Origin: Limonium bicolor
Taxonomy: Eukaryota; Streptophyta; Magnoliopsida; Caryophyllales; Plumbaginaceae
Assembly: GCA_023374045.1 (NCBI GenBank)
Contig: CM041779.1
Location: 142,364,294-142,428,293 of the forward strand
Reading direction: 5' to 3'
Length of the DNA: 64,000 bases
In this document: piece by piece, positions 46,381-58,240 of the stretch
How the letters are laid out: each line of letters starts with the position of its first letter
Numbering within the stretch: position 1 is the first letter of the stretch
Translations under genes and position numbers: made by a program
The notes under the pieces: model-generated
The model's input: the letters and a program-made list of their open reading frames with translations, nothing else
The model's database searches: none
Told to the model about the DNA's origin: nothing

Positions 46381-46907
46381 TGAGCTTTTTCATGCTGGAA
46401 ATCTACCGTTTCAGCCCAATTGTTAGCAGAAAAAATAGCCTACGGACTGAACAAAATTTAGATCAAAGGCTGGCTATAATAGCGGTATGCAAACTTGCAG
46501 GATAATCGGGTAAAAAGCTGAGTCTAAATAGGGTTAGACTTGCAATGTAATAGTGCACAGTGTAACATATAAAGCAGTAAAAACTATAACTTGTTGAAAC
46601 AGTTCACTATTCAATAATATCTGAAGCAACTGAAGTACATATCTCACACCATTTCAGGTTTAAATGGCAGAATAAAAACGTGGCAGAAGAAACCAATGCG
46701 AAGACCACTTTCATATTGTCACATTTTAATCAATCAATCAGAGTTGATTATTGAAGATAGATTGCATAATTAGGCAAAGACTTACGCAAATATTTCTAAC
46801 AGAATTTTGAGTTAATTTGTTTGTTTATCCATACAAATAGCAGCATAAATCAAAGGCAAAATATCATGTCATAATCAGAGGCAAAAACATACTGCAAACA
46901 TGTAATT
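46381..46907. other. Intergenic stretch, nothing recognised
   Basis: AT-rich, no open frame, repeat or splice-like structure that I can support. It is older DNA lying between the CACTA element and the Gag-only mini-element. Confidence 0.5.
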
Positions 46908-47141
46908 TGTAACAATACGGTAATTGTAACTGATAGGAAATAGAAGACTGGTTTGATTAAATTTTGGTTATCGATTACAATGCTAGCTATCCTATATACA
47001 GGGATTAGGAAATCAGAATAATAATGTTGAAATTAATTATAGAAATAAACTACCCACTAAATATAAACTACCCACTAATTTAATAACCACCAACTACAAG
47101 TAATACTATTTAAGATAATCAGTCAACTATCGTTCGTTACA
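46908..47141 (-). repeat. LTR of the Gag-only element (left copy)
   Basis: 234 bp, TG...CA ends. It differs from the right copy by a few bases and a short indel near the start. Confidence 0.9.
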
Positions 47142-47171
47142 TTGCCCCGGTCTGCAAAAACCGACTTGTCC

Positions 47172-47906
47172 TCATGGTGGGAGATTGGGAATTCGGGGCG
47201 GTGGTATGTACTCTTCCTGAGATGGAATGTCGATTGGATCGAAGAATTCTGCATGATCTGGTGGTGGCTCATCGGTGATCAAACACATCATGGGTGCCCC
47301 TTTGCACCGCTGTCCCAGAACAAAGCGTTCATCGCAAGTATAGCAAAGCCCCTTCCCACGGCGAACTAATGCTTCTGCCGGGATGAGCTTGTTGAATGCC
47401 GGCCGCGAAGGAGTAGATTGAGTGGAGGAATTCATACGCCCCACAGCCTTGCTGGAGATACCAATATCATGGTGGACCTGCTGCTGGACTTTAAAGATGT
47501 AGATCTTGCAGGTTTCGACACACTTCTTCATCCTTGTCTTCTTCTCGTCCGCAACAGCAGCACCTGCCTCCTTCGGGATCTTCTTTCCAGCCTTTGGCTT
47601 CTTCTCGGCGGGGGCTATCTTAGCTACGGGCATCTTCTTCGCTGGCTGCGTCTCGGCTGTCTTTGGTGTCAATGCGGTAGGTTGCTTAAACGAAGAGGAA
47701 AGAGAGGTTTTTTCTGCTTCAAAGAGAAAGATGTGGCGATGGGGGGACTGTGGTGGTGCACGTTGGGTGAGCAGTTTGGCGAATTCGGCGAGATGGGCGG
47801 AGATGGAGGCTTGGAGTTGAACGAACTGGTTAGTGAGGTTGCTGATTTGATCGAAGGCTTTGCGCTGGGCATCTTCGATTGTCTTCAATCCGGTGCCGTC
47901 AGCCAT
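47172..47906 (-). CDS. Gag-like protein of the mini-element, intact
   Basis: 244 residues from the ATG at 47906 to a stop at 47172, just before the polypurine end. The N-terminal part (about 1-60) is helical and fits a coiled coil. The middle is Lys/Ala/Pro-rich. The C-terminal third has a motif [20 protein letters not shown] that matches the CX2C...C region seen after the capsid domain in chromoviral Gag proteins, followed by an acidic, Pro-rich tail. A capsid domain of normal size is missing. The frame is fully open although the element has lost everything else, which suggests recent expression or youth. Its role may be RNA binding or particle assembly with a helper element. Confidence 0.8.
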   Translation of the reverse strand: MADGTGLKTIEDAQRKAFDQISNLTNQFVQLQASISAHLAEFAKLLTQRAPPQSPHRHIFLFEAEKTSLSSSFKQPTALTPKTAETQPAKKMPVAKIAPAEKKPKAGKKIPKEAGAAVADEKKTRMKKCVETCKIYIFKVQQQVHHDIGISSKAVGRMNSSTQSTPSRPAFNKLIPAEALVRRGKGLCYTCDERFVLGQRCKGAPMMCLITDEPPPDHAEFFDPIDIPSQEEYIPPPRIPNLPP

Positions 47907-47931
47907 GGAGTCCGGACGTTGAAAGCACCAA

Positions 47932-48163
47932 TGTAACAATACGGTAATTGTCTGATAGGAAATAGAAGACTGGTTTGATTAAATTTTGGTTATCGATTAC
48001 AATGCTAGCTATCCTATATATAGGGATTAGGAAATCAGAATAATAATGTTGAAATTAATTATAGAAATAAACTACCCACTAAATATAAACTACCCACTAA
48101 TTTAATAACCACCCACTACAAGTAATACTAATTAAGATAATCAGTCAACTATCGTTCGTTACA
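47932..48163 (-). repeat. LTR of the Gag-only element (right copy)
   Basis: 232 bp, the 5' LTR in minus sense. The primer site TTGGTGCTTTC lies immediately inside it. Confidence 0.9.
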
Positions 48164-48388
48164 TACTTACTGAGGGTTTTGTGCACGTAATTACCGTAGA
48201 CAAAGATTCAGGTGGAGGGATTCAGGACAGACTTCAGCCGACGGACTTTAGGCGGCGGAGCATGGCGAGCGCGGCGGAGCGACGGTCGACAAAGCTGGGG
48301 CGCGACAATGAAGCTGCTGCACGCGACGGGTTTTGATTTTCGCCAGAGAAGCAGCAACGGCCGGGTGGAGGGGGCGAAGGAGGAAGAG

Positions 48389-48627
48389 TGTTATGAGTTA
48401 AAACACAACGTTGTGTTTAGTAGGCTTAGTTCTGTTTTCTCTTGTTTATTTAAGTTTGGGCTACAGTGCGTCGTATAGAACGAGTGTTAAGGGTTTTCTT
48501 TTTCCCTATACCCGTTTAGCTCTGCGCACAATCCTCTTCTTCTTCCCCTTTCCTTTCCTTCGTTCTGTATGTTCTCAAGACTGCATTCTACTTTTCACTT
48601 CTATTAAAGATTTAAGGTATTATTTCA
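48389..48627 (+). repeat. 5' LTR of copia 2
   Basis: TG...CA ends; matches 58241-58480 with several substitutions and indels. Confidence 0.93.
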
Positions 48628-48745
48628 TGGTATCAGAGCGGGTGACGGCCGCGACGGAGTGAAGAATCGAAAGAGTGAAGGTGTTGAGAATATCATCGTA
48701 ATTTCCAGTGAAGATCAATTGCATAAGTCGACGTGAGTTTCGACA

Positions 48746-50311
48746 ATGTCTTTAGATGGAGGCGACAAAGGGAAAGAGAAGGAAGTACAGAGAGAAGAAG
48801 GGAAAATGGAGGCACAATCGAGCACGACGGCAGATAACTCCGATCCGCTCTTTCTTGCGAACTCAGAAAACTCAGGAGCGCTTCTTACCGCAAAGTTTGA
48901 GGGCAAGGGTTTTCAAGCGTGGAAGGAGGGAATGACCATCGCCTTGAGCGCTAAGAACAAGCTATGCTATGTCGATGGAACATTCACCAGACCCACAGAT
49001 TCTGAATCGAAAGGAAGAGCGTGGGATCAAAGCAACTCCATGGTGAAGGCATGGCTTCTTACGGCCATAGATAAAGATATTGGCGACACCGTTCTTTACT
49101 GCAAGACCGCTTCGCAAATCTGGAGTGAGTTATCGACCCGGTTTGAAGAATCAAACGCTGCCCAGATTTACTCCCTACATCAGAAACTGATAGAGACCAA
49201 ACAAAACGGCGACATGATCAGAGCATATTATACGAAGATCAAGAAATTATGGGACGAACTTGACTCTTCTCAGGAAGTCCCGGTCTGCGAATGTCAAGCC
49301 GATGTCGGATACAAGGAAATCTTCAGACGGCAAAGGGTGGTCCAATTCTTGATGGGTCTTTCGGATAAATTTGGGATTGTACGGGGTAACATACTGATGA
49401 TGTCGCCATTACCCTCGATCGAACAAGTATATTCCCTCTTGGTTCATGAGGAACGTCAGAAGAACGTATGCTCGACACCAAAGGAGGAAAACAGCTTGTT
49501 TTTTGCGGTCGATAGCAGCAAGAAGGCTAGATTCACTCCATCAAAAGATGGAAAACGCCCAACGCTGTTCTGCACTCATTGTGAAAAGAACGGACACACA
49601 GTGGAGAGATGCTATCAGATACATGGTTACCCACAATCATGGAAGAAAGCCAGAAGGGCTACAGCAGCCAATGTGGACGCTGAACAAACCCAAACCAAAC
49701 ATGAGGGGAACAACACCAATAATGCAGTCTTCACGTTGGATCAAGTGAACCAATTGCTTTCCCACTTCGCTAGAGGCCAATTATCAGACAAGAAACAAGG
49801 AAACGCCAGTTATGGCTTCGTTGGTACAATTTCGAAACCCTATTTTGAACTTGATCAAATAAATATTGATTATAATGCTATCTCTGAAAATATCCATGAA
49901 CTATCTGAGAAAACATGTGACACTCATAACTTAAGACATGAATCTTTATTTGAGTCTCCATGTGTTTCAGGGTCTGTTGCCTTATCTTCATGTAGAAATA
50001 AAAGGAATACCTCAGACAGTAAATGCAATGTGCCTATGTGTGAACCCCTGTATGCTTTAATGCCTGTGTGTATGGCTTTTTGTGGAAACAACAGAGATGG
50101 TACAGAAGATGCTTTAATGCCTGTCTGTATGACTTCATGCGGTAACAACAAAAATGTAACAGTTAGTGCTAGTAGTGAAAAATATACTGCATACAAAACA
50201 GTTTTACCACATCATTGCTCAACTATACTGCATGATACTAGCAAACCACATGAAACAAAGACCAAGACACATCCTCATCATATTTTGAAAATGCAAAAAC
50301 TGGCACTGTAA
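48746..50311 (+). CDS. Copia 2 Gag and start of Pol, open to a premature stop
   Basis: 521 residues from the ATG at 48746. The Gag core matches copia Gag (FEGKGFQAWKEGM, ALSAKNKL, then VQFLMGLSDKFG). A CCHC knuckle sits at C276-C279-H284-C289. Near 460-500 a 19-residue unit beginning ALMPVCM is duplicated in tandem, with the DNA period being 57 bp. The TAA at 50309 separates it from the protease (ILDSGAS near 50350), so the polyprotein is broken here. Confidence 0.88.
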   Translation: MSLDGGDKGKEKEVQREEGKMEAQSSTTADNSDPLFLANSENSGALLTAKFEGKGFQAWKEGMTIALSAKNKLCYVDGTFTRPTDSESKGRAWDQSNSMVKAWLLTAIDKDIGDTVLYCKTASQIWSELSTRFEESNAAQIYSLHQKLIETKQNGDMIRAYYTKIKKLWDELDSSQEVPVCECQADVGYKEIFRRQRVVQFLMGLSDKFGIVRGNILMMSPLPSIEQVYSLLVHEERQKNVCSTPKEENSLFFAVDSSKKARFTPSKDGKRPTLFCTHCEKNGHTVERCYQIHGYPQSWKKARRATAANVDAEQTQTKHEGNNTNNAVFTLDQVNQLLSHFARGQLSDKKQGNASYGFVGTISKPYFELDQINIDYNAISENIHELSEKTCDTHNLRHESLFESPCVSGSVALSSCRNKRNTSDSKCNVPMCEPLYALMPVCMAFCGNNRDGTEDALMPVCMTSCGNNKNVTVSASSEKYTAYKTVLPHHCSTILHDTSKPHETKTKTHPHHILKMQKLAL

Positions 50312-53070
50312 AATACAGATGCAACTACAAACCTAACTAGGAAATGGATTCTTGATAGTGGGGCTAGTGACCACATGTGTTGTGATCTAAGCGATTTCTG
50401 GACTATAAAGTTTTGAACAGACCACATACCATAGGTATACCAGATGGCCACCCCCAAGTAGTCAACACTGTAGGTAATGCCAAAGTAAATGAATCTCTGA
50501 TTCTCAAAAACGTTCTGTTTGTTTCTAGCTTTAATTTTAACCTAATATCAATCAGTAAGCTGGCCGAACAACTTAAAGGCAAAATTTATTTTGACGAAAC
50601 CTACTGTGTTTTTCAGGAATGTGATTCACCGCTAGAACATGTAATTGGGAGGATGACAGCTGGGTTATACCTATTAGATAAGAATGCACTGTGTGATCAG
50701 AATGGTTTTCAAACTTCAATATCTTCCGTTATATGTAATTCTAGACGTTTAATTGATTCTTTTGATTGTAAAGATGTGGTGAGTTTGTGGCACCACAGAC
50801 TTGGTCACTAGCCTATAGCTAGAATGAAAAAGTTGCATCTGTTTGATAAAAATCTAGGAAATAAACAGTTTTTGTGTGAATCTTGTTGTAAGGCCAAAAG
50901 CCACAGATTACCCTTTCCTCTTAGTACAATAAAGTCCACATAAACTTTTTAGCTCATTCACATATACTTGTGGGGTCCCTATAGGACAAAAACTCATGAT
51001 AATTTCACTTACTTTCTTACCTTTGTTGATGATTTTTCTAGAGCAACCTGGATACACATGGTTAAACACAAATCAGATTGCTTTAGTATAATCAAACACT
51101 TTATTGAAATGGTTCAAACTCAATTCAAGAAGAAAGTCAAATATATAAGAACTGACAATGCATATGAGTTATGAGCTAGTAAAGAAGGAATAAAGTACTT
51201 AAAGGGGAAAGGAATCTAACATCAAATGTCTTGTGCACACACACCACACCAAAATGGTGTGGTAGAAAGGAAACATAGACACATTTTAGAAACGGCAAGA
51301 GGATTAATGCTTCACACGGGCTTACCTAAGGAGTTTTGGGGAGAGAGTGTTTTGACAGCAGTATATTTAATTAATAGGATGCCTCTAGATGTTTTGGATG
51401 GAAATGCCCATTTTTTGTTCTATATGGAAAACAACCGGACTATGAGAATTTGAGGTGTTTTGGGTGTCTTACGTTTGCACATATAAATGCTCCTGTCCAT
51501 GATAAGTTTCACCCAAAGGCTATGAAATGTGTTTTCCTTGGGTACCCAGCAAACAAAAAGGGGTTCAAATTGTTTGATTTGGACAATAAGTAGGTAACTA
51601 TAAACAGGGATGTACAATTTTATGAAAACGTGTACCTCTTCAGAGGAAAACACATTGCAGATTCTGAATTATCAAATACTGAACATCCTCTGTTTCCTTC
51701 TGTAAATGTTGAACATACTAACCATTTTGATGAGACACCTGGAGGATTAGTGCATGGCAGACAAGAAAGCACAGCAGAAAGGGGGGCAAGAGATGAGGTT
51801 CAGAACGCAGAACCAGAGACAATAACTGAAGACATTGAAGAGATCAGGGACACTCAAGTTGAACAAAGAGAAATGGAGCTGAGAAGGTCTACAAGAAGCA
51901 GGTAAACACCGCAGTATCTTGAGGACTACCAGCTAGGGAATGCAATGCAGCTTCCCCAAGGGAAGTTTACTGATGCTTTTACCAACTTATTAATTAACAA
52001 ACTGTCATTTAATATGAATCAGAAACATTTAATTGATCATTCTTCCCAATCAATCTCTTGCATTACTCCTTGTACACCTAAGCATGTCTGTTTACTTACA
52101 TTGCCATCTGCAATTTATGAAAACAAAGTTGAGCATGTTCTCTGTTTGACAAAAAGAAATGAGGTAGAACCAGGGGATTATTATGAGGCAGTAAACAATG
52201 AAAAATGGGTTAGAGCCATGAAAGATGAGATTAGAGCATTAGAGATGAATAAAACTTGGGAAATTATGGACTTTCCAAAGGGCAAGAAGCCTATAGGTTC
52301 TAAATGGGTCTACAAGATTAAATATAAGGCTGGTGGCACTCTTGAGAGATACAAGGCAAGGCTTGTTGCTAAGGGCTATAATCAGAGATTAGGAATAGAT
52401 TATTTAGAGACCTTTTCACCTGTAGTGAAGTTTACTACAATTAGAGTAATAATCATTCTTGCTGTTAAGAGAAAGTGGAATATAAGATAGTTAGACATTA
52501 ACAACGCTTTCTTGCATGGGGATTTGCATGAGGAGGTTTTTATGGAATTGCCCCTAGGATATGAAACTGAAAACAAAGGGAAAGTTTGTAAGATGCAGAA
52601 ATCACTTTATGGACTAAAACAGGCCTCTAGGCAATGGCATGAAAAATTGAGTGGTTTCCTCAAGTCTTTAGGATTTGTTCAGTCCTTAAATGACTATTCC
52701 TTGTTCACTAGGAGACATCAAGGGAAGATAATTGTGTTAGCAGTTTATGTAGATGACATTTTACTAACAGGTGATGATTCTAGTATGATCCAGAAGGTTA
52801 GAGACAGTTTGCATCAGAAGTTCAGAATCAAAGATCTTGGTTGTTTGGGTAGATTTATGGGCATGGAAGTTCTTAGGACTGAGAAAGGTATGATACTGAT
52901 GCAGAAAGGTTACAGTGAGTAGTTAGTTACTGAATTTGGGTGTGACAGGTTAAGAAAAGTAGTAGGACCACTAGAACTGAATGCAAAATTGCATCTTGAA
53001 GATGGAGAGCCTTTAGATGATCCCCTTGTGTATAGGAGATTAGTAGGAAAATTGAATTTTCCTACACATA
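50312..53070 (+). pseudogene. Copia 2 pol remnant: protease, integrase, RT
   Basis: Family blocks appear in order. Protease ILDSGASDHM is near 50350. The integrase zinc region HHRLGH is near 50790, and the integrase core includes FVDDFSRATW near 51021 and PHQNGVVERKH near 51247. RT includes SKWVYKIKYKAGGTLERYKARL near 52300 and YVDDILLTGDD near 52747. In-frame stops fall at 50809, 51172, 51903, 52488 and 52920, and there are frameshifts near 50400 and 51440. Several stops are TAG or TAA where relatives have Gln or Trp. The frame runs into the CACTA element at 53074. Confidence 0.9.
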
Positions 53071-53097
53071 CTACACTACTAGAAAACAGCATTTTAG

Positions 53098-53490
53098 TGA
53101 CGGATTTAGAGACGGAACTGTTTCCGTCACTAATTAGCGTCGGAAAAGCGAGGGATTAGCGACGGAAGTATTGGCGACAAAATAGCTATGGAATGGCGAC
53201 GGAAATTGGGCAGGTCCGGTGGCGCAAAAATTTCTGGCCTTGGCGCCTCTTTTGGCGAGGACTAGCGACGGACATATCCGTCGCTATTTTGCGACGGACT
53301 TTCCTTCCGTCGCTATTCATTTTTTTAAAAAAATAAAAGAAACATTAGCGACTGACATATTTCGTCGCTATTCGAACGACGTCGTTTTTTCCCATTGTTT
53401 TATCTCCCGCGGTTAAGTTTACTAACTAAAACGACGCCGTTTTAATTTGTGTTAGTGACGGACTAGCGGCGGACATGTCCGTCGCTAATA
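53098..53490. repeat. Left subterminal repeats of the nested CACTA element
   Basis: Many copies of GCGACGGA and TCCGTCGC in both orientations, the likely transposase-binding array. Matched by a shorter array at 57290-57485. Confidence 0.8.
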
Positions 53491-53499
53491 ATTAAGTAA

Positions 53500-54842
53500 A
53501 TTAAGAACGTCGTGCGCCGGACTACTTCTTCCTCATTCTTCTATTCTCTTCTATTCTCACCATTGTCGAACTCCTCCGAGCATAGCTACAAACCAGCACA
53601 CCCAGGAGAGGATTTTGACGGTTTCTGACTCGTTTTTCCGGCCAGCCACCACTGCCATCGTCCCCGGCAAGTTTCTGGCGGCTACTGTACACGTTTTCTG
53701 CTCTCAGGTAAGTCCCCAAATCCTTAACTCATTAATTCCGAAAATTAATTTAGGAAATCTGAAAATTTGTTAGTTTTGACTTAGATTGTGTGGTTTTCAT
53801 TGCAAATTTGTGCTAATTATTAACCAGTGGCTGCTGGTAGTTGCTTTATTAGTCATCAATTTGACAAATCGTTGACACACTTTCACTTCAAATTTGTTTT
53901 CTTCCTTAATTTGTTAATTTTGGTATGAGCTGTGAGGAAACATATATAATTATGAAATGATATTAGAATTAAAATGTGGTATGAAATTTCTGGGCAGCTA
54001 GCTTGCCTCGTTATCAGTCAACATACTAAGTTTGTAGCTTTTAAAGTTAAAATTTTAACCTATATCTCAATATTATAATTATTATAATAACATAATCAGT
54101 CAAGTACTTCTGCATCAATATATTAGAGAAGTTGTCTAATATATAAAACTCTTTAAACTGAACCGTTCTTGTAGACTGATCTTCGGTTTCAAATGCAATC
54201 TTACCGGTGTTGCTTGACATCGTTCATCATCTCGACTTTCTAGACCCTCTTATCCATTGTAAATAATTATAGGTATCAATGTCAAAGATGATATGAAGTG
54301 GTTTAAATTGATTAACAAAAAAATCAGTGAAACTATAATGTTTAAACAAGATTTTAAAAGTTCTAAACTAACTTGACGAATATGAAAACAAGTATATAGA
54401 ACTAAGATAAGAGTATTCTTGACTTTTCACTGCTTAATGCAACATTTTGTAGCTAAGAGCCTATACCCAATAACATGGTCAATTAGAAAATAGTTGTATT
54501 TGAGTGACATTTTAATAATAGACCATCTCTTTATTGTATTACTTATTTTTTTTCAGAAAATTTTGAACTTGATTTACAAATCGATTTAGTATTTGAGATA
54601 ACAAAACAACCCACATTATCTTGTGCCCAAATCCACTTATTTTTATCACCTTTGGTCGATGATGAAGAAATATTTGATTTAGTAGACATAACAGATACAA
54701 AAATTTAACAAGTAAACTTACATACAACTACTATGCAACATCAATATATTATTGATTTCATTTGTTTTTTAATTAGTGTATAAAAATATTTATTCTACTA
54801 AGTGTTTAATGTGATGTTTGTTATGCATGGGTTTTCATAGTG
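53500..54842. other. 5' untranslated/intron-like part of the nested CACTA element
   Basis: A pyrimidine-rich leader (53525-53710) ending in a CTCAG|GTAAGT donor is followed by about 1.1 kb of AT-rich sequence with no coding sign, up to the ATG at 54843. This fits a 5' untranslated exon and a long first intron. Confidence 0.5.
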
Positions 54843-57030
54843 ATGGCAGGTGGTAGAAGTTTTTTTAAATCTGGTTGGTCATTTGGTCGAAGCAGAAGCA
54901 GGGCCAGCACTACTCCCCCAGGTGATTCTCAGCAGGCTGCAGCTGATCATGTGGATGGTTCCGGTCATGAATCCCCGTTGGGTTCTACATATCCGCCCCT
55001 TTTGCACTCCTTGTCAGGACGAGCACCCATAGGGACCCCTTATTTCGACTCTCACCCACACCATTCTTCTATTGTCCCAGATTCATAGCCGTCTGTTGAG
55101 AGACGTCGATCTGTATCTCTACCTCTACGCCGGCAGCCTACTCCTCCACCTCCACGTCGGCCTACTCCTCCACATCAGTCTACTCCTCCACATCAGTCTA
55201 CTCCTCCACATCAGTCTACTCCTCCACATCATGATGATTCACCACCATCTGACGAAACACCGCATAGCTCAAAGGCTTCACACGCTTCACACAGTGGTGG
55301 TGTTGATCCCCGCGTGGTCATTACTATCTCTGACAGGTAAGTACTATGTAAGTAAAAAACAATTCTCAATAAACTTTGTTTTGAATATATATATATATAT
55401 ATGCTAATTGTCAATTTGTGACACATTATATAATTATAGGGAGCTACTACCTACAAACAAGGTTGCTCGTTTTTTTCTTCCTTGCTTTGAGACGAGGTGG
55501 TTTCCAGAGGGGTATAATTGGGAGAGTTTGGGCCAGGACAGCCATAGATTCTATTTCAATGAATTCAAGGTATTTAACCATTCTTGATCTTTAACTTCTT
55601 TTTTTTGTATATGTTATGCTTACACTTAATAATTTATGCAGAAGCGCTTCCGTTGGGATCCTGATCTTGAGAGTGTCGTCTATGAGTTATTCTGCGCCTT
55701 GGGCAGAAAACGATATTCAGACACACTCTACAAGATGAAGGCTGGGAGAATGAAGAGAAAAGTCAGAGATGAAATCTGGCACGCTTGGGAACATGAGTGG
55801 GCGAATGAGAAGTGTAAGAAGATCAACGAGACTAACTCTCGCAACCGGAGGACTGAGCACACACCTGGTGGTGGTCTATCTACTCATGCGTGCGGTTCTC
55901 GGTCGATAAAGGAGCATCAGAGGGTTCTAGTGAGTCTTTTTGTTTTGTAAGTGTATACGAAACTGGATGCAAGTACATGTGAATGTGAATATGATAATGC
56001 AACTTTGAATGCATGATGTGAGTTGTGATTGTTATCAGATTCTGATATGTGAAATATTGGATTGTATATGTGTGGGCAAATGCATAAAAACAAGGGAGGT
56101 TATGTCAAATTTTTTTAAGCCTTGATCAATTAATCATTTTCTAATTCTGACTGAACAATCTTGGTTTTTGTGTGGGAAAATGTAAAAAAACAGGGGAGGT
56201 TCTGTCAAATTTTTAAAGGCTTGCTTCTAATTTAATCAAGTGTTTTTTTGTGTAGACTAAGAAATACGGTACAGAGCCAGATGCTTACACATTGTTCATA
56301 CACACTCATTCGAGCAAGGATGGGCATGGAAACAGTGTGCTTGTATGCTCCAAGGTCGAGGACACTGCTGTAAGTGTTTTAATTTAACTTATTTAAGTTG
56401 ATTACATTATTGAAATTTATTCATTAGCGCTGAGTACTAATTATATATATCATTGTGTTATGATTATGAAGCATAAATACGAAGAATTGTTAGATGCTGC
56501 CACTCAGGAGTCAACCACTCCTGATGATCCATCTCTGCAAGCCACACTAGTAGACCCTAATGAAATTTTTTATAAGGCCGTTGAAGGGAAATCCAGAAAG
56601 CAGAGGGTCTACGGTGTGGGCGAGCTAGCCCCAGCGTACTTCCCTGACTCATTTCACACCACCAGCACTAGCTCACATGCTTCGGGCAAAGACCATAGCA
56701 CATACGAGTCCATGAAGATGGAGATTGAGCGGGAGCTGAGTCAGAAGTTCGATGATAATTACAGGCAGCAGGTTCGTATTGAGGAGAGGGAAGCGTTGGC
56801 CAGGAGATGTTCAGCGAGGAGATACAGAGGATGATACGAGCGCAGATCTCCCAAATGTTTCCCTCTCAGCAGAGTCGACCGTACGGTGATCCTGGTGCTG
56901 GCTCTAGTACGGGTGGATAGGGTCAGTGGCCTAGGGGTCCACATGATGGCTCAGGTGGTTCGGGTGGTCCGGGTGATCAGACGGGATATCATCCAGGGGA
57001 TGGGCATGGTTGGGGGGCGGGTATTAGATA
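54843..57030 (+). pseudogene. TNPA-like (Ptta/En/Spm family) protein gene of the CACTA element
   Basis: In En/Spm the TNPA-type protein binds the subterminal repeats and assists the transposase. Likely exons are 54843-55336, 55440-55569, 55642-55929, 56256-56369 and about 56470-57030, each with GT...AG borders. Exon 1 is Ser/Arg- then Pro-rich and includes four STPPHQ-like repeats (18-bp DNA unit near 55180-55230). Exons 2-3 hold a Trp-rich region (FETRWFPEGYNW, KRFRWDPDLE, EIWHAWEHEWA). Exon 4 has KKYGTEPDAYTLF, diagnostic of the plant transposase_24 family, and exon 5 adds a basic/acidic coiled stretch and a Gly-rich tail. Frameshifts near 55080 and 56800 and a TAG near 56918 inactivate it. 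Confidence 0.82.
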
Positions 57031-57501
57031 GATATGACATTTGATTTTGTTAGCTTGAACTATGTCTGTATCAAATTCGACTGCACTACTTCATGGTATT
57101 GCATATTTGGTGTAATTGTGTTGATTGAACATTTATTTTTTGTCTACTTGTGGGATTAATGAGTACAGCTCTTTATGGTATTAGATATTGAAGGTGGATA
57201 TGAATAAAATGTATTATATGTCAACATTTACAGGTGAAAATATTTCTACAAATTAAAATATTAAATATTTTTTTTAAAATGAAAGTAGTTTAGCGACGGA
57301 ATAACGACGGACATTCCGTCGCTAAAAATTAATCTGAAAAAAACAAATTTTTGTCGCCATATTAGCGACGGACGTTTCCGTCTCTAATCCATTGCTAATC
57401 CATCGCCAAATAGTGACAGAAGACGGCGTCCGACACGACTTTGATTTAGCGACGAAGGAATTAGCGACGGAATTGTCCGTCGCTAATTACGTATTTTCTA
57501 G

Positions 57502-58132
57502 CTAGGCCTAATTTGTCCTTTTCTGTTCAGTTATTGAGTCAATTTCTTCAAAATCCTACTGATATAAATATGACAGCTGCATTGCATACGTTAAGGTACA
57601 TTAAGGGAACCTTGAATTACGGTTTAATGCTTAATGATACTGAAAGTCTTGAGCTAATAGCGTACTGTGATGCTGACTTGGCTGGATGCCCAAATACTAG
57701 AAAATCTATTAGTGGCTTTTATGTTGAATTGGGTGGAAGTGCTCTGTCTTGGAAGTCTAAAAAGCAGTCTAACGTGGCTCTTTCCTCAGCAGAAGCAGAG
57801 TACAGAGCTCTGAGACAAGCTGTAGCAGAAGTGAGCTAGTTGACAAGGTTACTACATGAGCTAGGAGTAGAGGAGTTGCAGCCCATTCCACTTAAGTCGG
57901 ATAGTCAAGCAGTAGTCTACATCGCAAAGAATCCGGTTTTCCATGAGAGAACCAAACATATAGAGGTGGAGTGTCACTTTGTGAGATAGAAAATCCTTGA
58001 AGGGCTTGTGAGAGTTGATTTTGTCTCTTCAGATCGACAGATGGCTGATGTACTCACCAAAGTGCTTCCTGGAAGCTCCTATCCTGCTATACTCAGACAA
58101 CTTGGAGTAGAAAGTGTTGATGGCTGCGTATG
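57502..58132 (+). pseudogene. Copia 2 RNase H and C-terminus, after the CACTA insertion
   Basis: Resumes the polyprotein. The RNase H has YCDADLAGC, SSAEAEYRAL and SDSQAVVYIAKNP. TAG stops at 57837 (where copia 1 has Trp) and 57987 break it. It ends VESVDGCV with TGA, about 100 bases before the polypurine tract. Confidence 0.9.
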
Positions 58133-58240
58133 ATCTGTGTAGAAAGTTGTTTTTATTTTTTCGGTTTTATTGAAAGTTTTTGTGTTTTAACTTCTTTGTT
58201 TAGCAAAACAAGCAACGTGATTGCTTGTTTTGAGGGGGGC

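Larger units (their letters stand above)
46908..48163 (-). mobile_element. Gag-only mini LTR retrotransposon (TR-GAG type)
   Basis: 1256 bp bounded by 232-234-bp LTRs that start TGTAACAATACGG and end CGTTCGTTACA in plus orientation. The flanking 5-mers TAATT and TACTT match at four of five positions. On the minus strand the leader after the LTR reads TTGGTGCTTTCAACG, the primer site, and a purine-rich CCGGGGCAA precedes the other LTR. The only gene is a Gag-like ORF; protease, RT and integrase are absent. Terminal-repeat elements with only a GAG gene are a known non-autonomous class. Confidence 0.88.
53074..57501 (+). mobile_element. CACTA/EnSpm element inside copia 2 (4.4 kb), TNPA-like gene only
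   Basis: The left end is CACTACTAGAAAAC. The right end reads GTATTTTCTAG and lacks the last few bases (TAGTG) expected. CTA at 53071-53073 and 57502-57504 is the 3-bp duplication. Removing the insert and one CTA restores the copia RT-RNase H reading frame exactly. GCGACGGA/TCCGTCGC subterminal repeats crowd both ends (53098-53490 and 57290-57485). It encodes a TNPA-like protein but no TNPD transposase. Confidence 0.9.

Noticed and set aside
47418..47936. 172-codon plus-strand frame opposite the Gag-only ORF
   Set aside because: Antisense shadow. The minus frame has the CX2C...C Gag motif, starts after the primer site and fits the LTR orientation.
55072..55407. Leu/His-rich 111-codon frame
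   Set aside because: Alternate frame of the STPPHQ-type repeat in the TNPA-like exon.
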